Made by a program: the position numbers and the translations under genes
Shown here: piece by piece, positions 45,331 to 50,572 of the stretch
Layout of the letters: every line of letters begins with the position of its first letter
Numbering within the stretch: position 1 is the first letter of the stretch
The notes under the pieces: generated by a model
The model's input: only the letters and a program-made list of their open reading frames with translations
Database searches by the model: none
What the model was told of the DNA's origin: nothing
Assembly (NCBI RefSeq): GCF_030846195.1
Contig: NZ_JAVCWH010000016.1
Coordinates: 1 to 50,572, forward strand
DNA: 50,572 nucleotides
Origin: Paracoccus yibinensis
GTDB taxonomy: Bacteria > Pseudomonadota > Alphaproteobacteria > Rhodobacterales > Rhodobacteraceae
Direction of reading: 5' to 3'

Positions 45331-45434
45331 GATGGCTTGCCTTGCGTCGAACGGTCCGAACGCGCTGCCAGGGCTTGAGCAGACATGCTTCACCTCCATC
45401 GGCATGCGCGTTTGATGCAGCAGACAATTCCACA

Positions 45435-45450
45435 AATTGGTCAGTCCAGT
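45435..45450 (-). promoter_or_regulatory. FadR-type GntR operator, copy 1
   Basis: Read on the minus strand this is ACTGGACTGACCAATT. It differs from the plus-strand site at 45543-45558 at one position. The core TGGACTGACCA fits the FCD-subfamily pattern TGGTNNNACCA with one mismatch. Confidence 0.6.
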
Positions 45451-45542
45451 CAATGATGTTATTTGTTATAACGAGAAGGTTGGACACGTCAGTATCTCTA
45501 CGCACCCGAAATTCTTGAATTATGTATATTTGGCTGAGATAA

Positions 45543-45558
45543 ACTGGCCTGACCAATT
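45543..45558 (+). promoter_or_regulatory. FadR-type GntR operator, copy 2
   Basis: ACTGGCCTGACCAATT, an inverted near-copy of 45435-45450. The core TGGCCTGACCA is one mismatch from TGGTNNNACCA. It sits 53 bases before the GntR start, and the two sites are about 108 bases apart (ten helical turns), which would suit cooperative binding or looping across both promoters. Confidence 0.6.
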
Positions 45559-45610
45559 CAACCGCTGACGCGCCGGGCACCTGAAGGAAGAAACTCTGGA
45601 CAAGGCTGCA

Positions 45611-46318
45611 ATGGGACGGCAGGCCCGCGACCTGCCCGATGATCTAGCGGCACGCCTTGCCGCGCGGGTGCGGGCGGGCGAGTTCGCCCCGGGCGCGCGG
45701 CTGCCCAGCGAACGCGACCTCAGCGCGGAATATGCCGTCTCGCGCCCGGTCGTGCGTGAGGCGTTGTCGCATCTGAAGTCGGCCGGTCTGGTCGAGGCGC
45801 GAGCCGGATCAGGCGTCTATGTGACCGCCAAGGCCGAGGCCCGGGCCTTCCGTCTGCATCCCGTTGACCTCGAGCAGGACGAGTCGCTTGCGCAGGTGAT
45901 GGAGCTTTTGATGGCGGTCGAGGTCGCCGCCGCGGGCAGCGCCGCGGTCCATCGGACCGAGGCCGATCTCAAACATATCCGGCGCGAGCTTCTGGGTATG
46001 GAATATGCTATCGCCAGCGACCGGCTGGGCGATGACGAGGATTTCGCCTTTCACCAGGCGATCGTTGCGGCGACGCACAACCCCTATTTCGTGTCGCTGT
46101 GCAGCCACCTTGATTATGGGGTGCGCCGCGTCATCCGGGCCACGCGCAGTAATACGCGCTACCATATGTCTGGGATGCAGGATGCGGTTCAGTGCGAGCA
46201 TCGCGCCATCTATGACGCGATTGCCGCAAGCGACGCCGAAGGCGCGGCCCGCGCTGCGGGGGTGCATCTGCAAAACGCGGCGAAGCGGTTGTATAAGGTT
46301 CGCGATAGTGGGGCGTGA
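45611..46318 (+). CDS. GntR-family (FadR/FCD) transcriptional regulator
   Basis: The 235-residue protein has a winged helix (about 8-75; LPSERDLSAEYAVSRPVVRE and GSGVYV in the wing) and an FCD domain (about 95-220) with FHQAIVAATHNPYF and HRAIYDAIAASD, whose histidines suggest the usual metal site. It diverges from the SDR-E1-E2-aldehyde dehydrogenase operon and most likely represses it and itself through the paired sites at 45435 and 45543. Confidence 0.9.
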   Translation: MGRQARDLPDDLAARLAARVRAGEFAPGARLPSERDLSAEYAVSRPVVREALSHLKSAGLVEARAGSGVYVTAKAEARAFRLHPVDLEQDESLAQVMELLMAVEVAAAGSAAVHRTEADLKHIRRELLGMEYAIASDRLGDDEDFAFHQAIVAATHNPYFVSLCSHLDYGVRRVIRATRSNTRYHMSGMQDAVQCEHRAIYDAIAASDAEGAARAAGVHLQNAAKRLYKVRDSGA

Positions 46319-46795
46319 TCAGCGCCAGCCAAGCCTCTGGGTGACAGTCGTCAAGGTGCTTTCCATAACCATGCCTCATGCTCTGTCCGCCGTCGAATGA
46401 TCTGGAACAAACATTGTGGCTTTGGCTTGGAAGATTCCGGCTATGTTGAGATCATGCGACTTGGCGTAGACAGGGCAGCTGCCAACTGCCGCGTGGTTGG
46501 TAAGCGGCAGGGTAAACGACCGGTCGGGTTCAACGTACTGAATTAACGGGTGTACCGGGCAAAAGAACTACACCGACCTGCATTGCAGGGCTGTAATTCG
46601 GTAGGGAATATCGGCCGCATGACAATCGGAAGGATGCAAGTCATATTTCGGGTATTCCATAACACCCGTTGATATTCATCAATGCCTATTGGCAATCATC
46701 TTGGGTTGCGCGGGACGGGCCCGAATGGACCCATTGTCTTTTTCGGCTTGCCCCCACTGCATGCGGGAGCAAGCCATGTCCGGGGTCGGCAGCGA
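46319..46795. other. Non-coding stretch between GntR and HU genes
   Basis: No gene is supported. An inverted repeat GGCTTGC (46745-46751) / GCAAGCC (46769-46775) lies after the HU stop but has A-residues, not T-residues, on the transcript side, so it is not a convincing terminator. Confidence 0.4.
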
Positions 46796-47080
46796 TTAAG
46801 AGTTGACGCTGTCCTTCAGAGCCTTAGCCACCGTAAACTTTACGACGCGATCGGCAGGCTTTGTCATCGCCTCGCCTGTTGACGGATTGCGGACCTGTCG
46901 CTCGGGACGATCCCGACAGGAGAGCTTGCCCAAGCCGGGAAGGGTGAGGGCGCCGCCTTCGGCCACGATCGAAGTCGCAACCTCGGACAGCGCATCAAGG
47001 ATAGAAGAAACATCCTTTCTCGCAATGCCAGACTTTTCGGCCAGAGTGGCAAGCAGCTCAGTCTTGGTCATCGGCTTCAT
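46796..47080 (-). CDS. HU-family DNA-binding protein
   Basis: ATG 47080 has AAGGA seven bases upstream and gives 94 residues, normal for HU/IHF; ATG 47083 is also possible. The sequence begins MKPMTKTELLATLAEKSGIA and carries the family's beta-arm region LPGLGKLSCRDRPERQVRNP with NPSTGE, followed by VVKFTVAKALKD. HU proteins bend and compact DNA. Plasmids often carry their own copy, which may aid replication or silence foreign DNA. Confidence 0.9.
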   Translation of the reverse strand: MKPMTKTELLATLAEKSGIARKDVSSILDALSEVATSIVAEGGALTLPGLGKLSCRDRPERQVRNPSTGEAMTKPADRVVKFTVAKALKDSVNS

Positions 47081-47365
47081 CATTCTTTCCTTGTCGTTTG
47101 AACATCCAGGACAGGGGTAGCCAGTGTCGGCTGGTTTTTCCACCTGAATGGGTATTGAATGCGATTAGGCCAAAGTCCGGGAGGGGTGAACCGGGGTTCG
47201 ATCTCATCGACAAGAGCAATCGCGAAATCTTCAAAGGAAATGCTGCTTGAAACGCGCGCCGGGCTGAAGGATGGAGCAGTATCCTGGAGATCAGTTAAGC
47301 GAACGTGACTGCTCAGGATACACGGCTCCATGAGCTTGGCTTGGCCAATATGACCTTGTCGAAGA
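47081..47365. other. Non-coding stretch upstream of HU
   Basis: This stretch holds the HU promoter region and probably the remains of the transposon whose end is at 47366-47399. GTATCCTG (47279-47286) and CAGGATAC (47314-47321) form an 8-bp inverted repeat of unknown role. No gene is supported. Confidence 0.4.
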
Positions 47366-47399
47366 CGCAACGATCATGCCCGGAAATCTGCCCCAGTTA
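47366..47399 (-). repeat. Transposon end, copy B
   Basis: The reverse complement matches 20294-20327 at 33 of 34 positions. Its tip (GTAA, ending at 47400) faces right, so its former body lay to the left, inside the catabolic island. Confidence 0.7.
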
Positions 47400-47410
47400 C
47401 GGGTGCTTGG

Positions 47411-47435
47411 GTAAGTGCGGCAGATTTTGGGGCAG
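47411..47435 (+). repeat. Second, opposite transposon end (related to copies A and B)
   Basis: GTAAGTGCGGCAGATTTTGG followed by GGCAG. The first 24 bases match the copy B end at 21 positions, which is the level expected between the left and right ends of one element type. It faces the other way: its tip is 10 bases from that of copy B (spacer 47401-47410). Confidence 0.6.
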
Positions 47436-47722
47436 CCTGGTTTAGGTGGGTCAAACGGGAACGAGTTGTGGGAGCAAGTCGCCGGTCCTACAAAGGCGTG
47501 TTCGACTTTAACCTTGTCGCCATCGGGATCGAAGAAGCTCTCGTCCGGCAACATCATCGCTCCCAGATTCTGAAGATCGAAAACGACTTTCACCGCTTCA
47601 AAACCAGCTCCAGAAGGGCATTAGCGGCGCTGAGGAATTGTAACACGCTCATTTGCAATTCGCAGGAGGCTCGGGCGGCAGCCTCTCGGCTGGAAGATAG
47701 CAGTCCGATGTCGAGGGTGGGG

Positions 47723-47896
47723 ATGGCCGAACGCAACGACATTTCCGATCTGCTGGCGTTCATCAGTCGCGAAGCGACTTGGCGCGAGCGGCTGAAGGAC
47801 GTCGTGGCCGAACATCTTCTGCCCGCTCTCGAAGCGTTCGAAATGGATCTCAAGGATCTGGCTGAGCTTTTTGGGCGATCAGTGGTCGGGTGTTAG
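47723..47896 (+). CDS. Small protein of unknown function
   Basis: ATG 47723 follows GGGTGGGG and encodes 57 residues beginning MAERNDISDLLAFISREATW and continuing RERLKDVVAEHLLPALEAFE, MDLKDLAELFGR. It is predicted to be mostly helical and acidic, with composition of a real soluble protein. The frame is open further upstream (to about 47468), so a longer protein is possible, but the upstream part looks less natural. No family was recognised. Its stop lies two bases before the 13-bp inverted repeat at 47895. Confidence 0.4.
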   Translation: MAERNDISDLLAFISREATWRERLKDVVAEHLLPALEAFEMDLKDLAELFGRSVVGC

Positions 47897-47962
47897 GCGA
47901 CAACCACCATGGCCGGCGTATTGCCACATGAAGATATGTTTCCGAAGTAGTGGTTGTCGCCT
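47895..47962. repeat. 13-bp perfect inverted repeat
   Basis: AGGCGACAACCAC (47895-47907) and GTGGTTGTCGCCT (47950-47962) are perfect inverted arms around 42 bases. The sequence could be a hairpin terminator for the small ORF, a recombination site or a tiny non-autonomous element. No T-run follows, and no second copy was seen in the window. Confidence 0.6.
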
Positions 47963-48193
47963 CACCCGGAATATTGCCGAGCCTCTATCGGTCAGGCACC
48001 ATAGAAAACTCGTTGCCCGGGGGCGCGTCGGCGGGCGCGAGGGAGTTTCCGACGAGGTGCGGAGCCCTCAACCAGCGTAGCGCCTCGTCGAGCGCGGCAG
48101 AGCGGCGTCATCTGGTTGCCACATCCCTGCTGCATGGTTGTCATCTTCGCGCCTTAACCGGTCGGCTTCGTGACGAAACGAAGGACTACGACC

Positions 48194-49537
48194 ATGCGCC
48201 TTATTCTTGCCCTCCTGGCCTGCTCTGCCGCCACCCCTGCCTTGGCCGAAGAGGTGTTTCCCGCGACTTTGGCGGGCCACGCCATACTGCCCGCCTTTAC
48301 AATGGTGACGCCGCCAACTGACGCGCCGCAAGATCTGTGGGTAGCGGGCAAGTTCACTGGCAAGCAGCGGAATGAAGACCCCATGACGGTCGAGGGCGAT
48401 GTGGGCAAGGCCTACGGCGGGCACAAAACGGGCGTATCGCTGCCCTTTATCGGCCAGCCGGTGCAGGGCATGTCGGGACTTGCCATGAACCGGGACAGGG
48501 ATGGCAGTTGGTTTGTGCTGACGGATAACGGCTTTGGCAGCAAGATCAACAGTCCGGACGCGATGCTGTTCTTCCACCGGATGCAGCCCGATTTCACCAC
48601 CGGCCGGGTCCAACGCCAGGAAACCGTGTTCCTGCGCGATCCTGACCGCAAGGTGCCGTTCCGCATTGCCAACGAAGGGACGGACAGCCGCTATCTGACT
48701 GGTGCCGACTTCGATCCCGAGAGCATCCAGTATCTGAACGACGAGGTGTGGATCGGCGATGAATTCGGCCCCTTCATCCTGCGCGTTGCGCGGGACGGTC
48801 GTGTCTTGTCGGTCCACAAAACTATGCTGGATGGTGAGGCATTGGCAGGCCCTGACACGCCCGGCGTTGTCGTGCCGGCCCAGCCGGGCACGGATTTCCG
48901 CGTGCAGCGTTCCGGCGGCTATGAAGGCATGGCGCTGCAACCTGGCACTGGCATGCTGTGGGCCATGCTGGAAAAGCCGTTGCTGGGTGGGGACGGCCAG
49001 CCCGAGGGTGATTTCTTGCGCGTGATCACCTTTGACACGGCGACGCAGGACTGGACGGGCGACAGCTTCCGCTTCCGCCTGTCCGAAGGCGCAACCGCCA
49101 TCGGCGATTTCAACTTCATCGACAACAGCCGTGCCCTGGTGATCGAGCGGGACAATGGCGAGGGAGATGCCTCGCGCGCCTGCGCCGAGGGTGCATCGGA
49201 TCAGTCCGCCTGTTATCCGCAGGCCGCCCGCGTCAAGAATGTGGTGTTGATCGATACCGCCAGTCGTGATGCCGATGGCTTCATCCGCCGCATTGGCCAT
49301 GTCAACCTGCTGGATATTGCGGATCCCGACAGCAAAGCCCTGGAAGGGCTGAAGCCTGCCAAGGGCAACTTCACCTTTCCCTTCTTCACCATCGAGGACG
49401 TGGCTCGGGTCGACGACACGCATATCCTAGTCGCCAATGACAACAACCTTCCCTTCTCAGGCGGGCGCGAGATCGGCAAGGCAGCGGACAACGAATTCAT
49501 CCTGCTGTCCGTGCCTGAACTGTTGTCGGCGCGCTGA
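48194..49537 (+). CDS. Exported esterase-like phytase-family protein
   Basis: ATG 48194 (AAGGA upstream) gives 447 residues. A signal peptide (MRLILALLACSAATPALA) is followed by a beta-propeller-type domain with repeated aspartate motifs (LAMNRDRDGSWFVLTDNGFG, EVWIGDEFGPFILRV, YEGMALQPGTGMLWAMLEKP, ARVDDTHILVANDNNLPF). This fits the family annotated as esterase-like activity of phytase. Proteins of this family are periplasmic or extracellular and may hydrolyse phosphate esters; activity and substrate are not established here. It stands alone between the inverted repeat and a GC hairpin region. Confidence 0.85.
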   Translation: MRLILALLACSAATPALAEEVFPATLAGHAILPAFTMVTPPTDAPQDLWVAGKFTGKQRNEDPMTVEGDVGKAYGGHKTGVSLPFIGQPVQGMSGLAMNRDRDGSWFVLTDNGFGSKINSPDAMLFFHRMQPDFTTGRVQRQETVFLRDPDRKVPFRIANEGTDSRYLTGADFDPESIQYLNDEVWIGDEFGPFILRVARDGRVLSVHKTMLDGEALAGPDTPGVVVPAQPGTDFRVQRSGGYEGMALQPGTGMLWAMLEKPLLGGDGQPEGDFLRVITFDTATQDWTGDSFRFRLSEGATAIGDFNFIDNSRALVIERDNGEGDASRACAEGASDQSACYPQAARVKNVVLIDTASRDADGFIRRIGHVNLLDIADPDSKALEGLKPAKGNFTFPFFTIEDVARVDDTHILVANDNNLPFSGGREIGKAADNEFILLSVPELLSAR

Positions 49538-49764
49538 GTCTTGGCAGGGGCGCTATGCCCCGCCTTCCCGGCGGCGGGGTCACCGCCGCCCAAAGCTGAA
49601 CATGATCACCCGAGTTCTGCGGCCGCACCCTGCGGCTAAGTAATATGCATGTTCCGGAAGCAGGTCCCGTCCACCATCGTAAGGTTGAATACATCTAGTA
49701 TTTGAAACCTCAACGGCTCGGCCCGGGGGTATCCTGTTCATTAAAGCAGAAGGCCTGGGCCTGT
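49538..49764. other. Intergenic stretch between convergent genes
   Basis: CCCCGCC and GGCGGGG (about 49557-49580) form a GC-rich hairpin shortly after the phytase-like stop but no clear T-run follows. The rest is AT-richer and shows no gene. Confidence 0.4.
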
Positions 49765-50572
49765 TCAGACGGCCACGCAGTCTGCATAGTGGCAGATCTC
49801 GCCGTCTTCATCGATTTCCGTGACCAGGCCGTGGATGTCGGTTTCGAAGCCGGGACATTCGCGTGCGAATTCACGGTTGAAGCGCAGGTAGTCGACGATC
49901 TTGGCGTTGAACGTTTCACCCGGGATCAAAAGCGGGATCCCGGGCGGATAGGGTGTTACCAGGCTTGTCGTAATCCGCCCTTGCAGGTCGTCGATTGCCA
50001 CCCGCTGCGTCGTGCGCCGCGCAATGTGCGAGAACGCTTCCGAGGGCGTCATCGCCGGATGGTGATCTGACAGGTAAATTTCCGTCGAGAGGCGGGCGAC
50101 ATCGTATTTCGCATAAAGCGCGTGAACGTGCTGGCTGAGATCGCGCAATCCCATGCCCTCATATCGCGGATGCTTGGAGCAAAATTCTGGCATCACGCGC
50201 CACAGGGGTTGGTTGCGGTCGTAGTCGTCTTTGAACTGCTGAAGGGCTGCAACAAGGGTATTCCAGCGGCCCTTGGTGATGCCGATGGTGAACAGAATGA
50301 AGAAGCTGTAGAGACCTGTCTTCTCGACCACGACGCCATGCTCGGCTAGGTATTTCGATACGATCGAGGCCGGAATGCCGGTGGTATCGAAGCGCCCTTC
50401 GATGTCCAGGCCGGGGGTAATGATGGTCGCCTTGATCGGGTCCAGCATGTTGAAGCCTGGCGCCATGTCGCCAAATCCGTGCCAGCTGTCTTCACCGTCG
50501 CGTTGCACGCCTTCGCTGTCGGTGCGACGCAGCACCCAATCTTTGGTACGGCCAATGCCTTCTTCCTCGAGC
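49765..50572 (-). CDS. Orn/Lys/Arg decarboxylase, C-terminal part (cut by window edge)
   Basis: The minus frame is open from the right edge (50572) to a TGA at 49765-49767, giving 268 residues starting LEEEGIGRTKDWVLRRTDSE. It matches the C-terminal third of the large PLP-dependent ornithine/lysine/arginine decarboxylases (fold type I), with GLDIEGRFDTTGIPASIVSK, LYSFFILFTIGITKGRWNTL and TPYPPGIPLLIPGE. The PLP lysine lies off the window. Such enzymes decarboxylate a basic amino acid to a polyamine. Which of the three amino acids is used cannot be told here. Confidence 0.9.
   Translation of the reverse strand, partial: LEEEGIGRTKDWVLRRTDSEGVQRDGEDSWHGFGDMAPGFNMLDPIKATIITPGLDIEGRFDTTGIPASIVSKYLAEHGVVVEKTGLYSFFILFTIGITKGRWNTLVAALQQFKDDYDRNQPLWRVMPEFCSKHPRYEGMGLRDLSQHVHALYAKYDVARLSTEIYLSDHHPAMTPSEAFSHIARRTTQRVAIDDLQGRITTSLVTPYPPGIPLLIPGETFNAKIVDYLRFNREFARECPGFETDIHGLVTEIDEDGEICHYADCVAV

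Noticed and set aside
46745..46775. Terminator for the HU gene
   Set aside because: The inverted repeat has no T-run on the HU transcript side; the T-run is on the opposite side.
20281..47410. A shared 8-bp target duplication outside the two outward-facing transposon ends
   Set aside because: The flanks (GGCAGGGG on the left, GGGTGCTT on the right) do not match, so a single recent transposition of the whole block is not supported.

Overview
The window is high-GC DNA that reads like a large plasmid or chromid of an alphaproteobacterium, most likely Rhodobacterales and close to Paracoccus. The grounds are the complete repABC replicon (13624-17237), the mobC/relaxase pair at the left edge, and the general character of the proteins. 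The genus is an inference from protein resemblance and was not tested by any search.

Layout. 1-905: mobilization genes on the minus strand (a relaxase cut by the window edge, and a MobC-like protein). 1119-3143: a decayed IS3-type transposase gene interrupted by a complete IS4/IS50-like element (1240-2758) with perfect 20-bp ends and a 9-bp target duplication. 3194-8181: a GntR regulator divergent from a NitT/TauT-type ABC importer (one binding protein, one ATPase, two permeases) with a fumarylacetoacetase-family hydrolase as last gene. 8233-11480: a TauE/SafE-type exporter and a monomeric NADP isocitrate dehydrogenase. 11530-12939: gene debris, namely two methyltransferase remnants and a sirtuin (CobB) remnant, all broken. 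13624-17237: repA, repB, repC, with a structured repB-repC spacer that probably carries the counter-transcribed RNA. 17238-19676: 2.4 kb with no convincing intact gene but three copies of a parS-like palindrome; a fourth, variant copy lies inside repB. 20294-20760: one end and the broken 5' part of another transposase gene.

20831-45330 is a catabolic island: a LysR regulator divergent from a 938-aa FAD/Fe-S D-2-hydroxyacid dehydrogenase; a GntR regulator divergent from a long operon (zinc alcohol dehydrogenase, quinone oxidoreductase, ThDP enzyme, LIV-type ABC importer with a permease-ATPase fusion, SDR, AroE-like dehydrogenase, GMC oxidoreductase, aldehyde dehydrogenase); and a convergent operon (aldehyde dehydrogenase, E2, fused E1 alpha-beta, two SDRs) driven from a promoter region shared with a third GntR regulator (45611-46318). 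Together these could import an organic substrate, oxidise its hydroxyl groups, cleave an alpha-keto or acyloin intermediate with ThDP enzymes, oxidise the aldehydes and feed acyl-CoA to central metabolism. The substrate cannot be read from sequence.

46796-50572: an HU-like protein, a back-to-back pair of transposon ends (47366-47435), a small ORF, a 13-bp inverted repeat, a secreted phytase-like esterase, and the C-terminal part of an Orn/Lys/Arg decarboxylase running off the right edge. The transposon end at 20294-20327 and the one at 47366-47399 match at 33 of 34 positions, are inverted and both face outward, so they bracket the whole 27-kb catabolic island.
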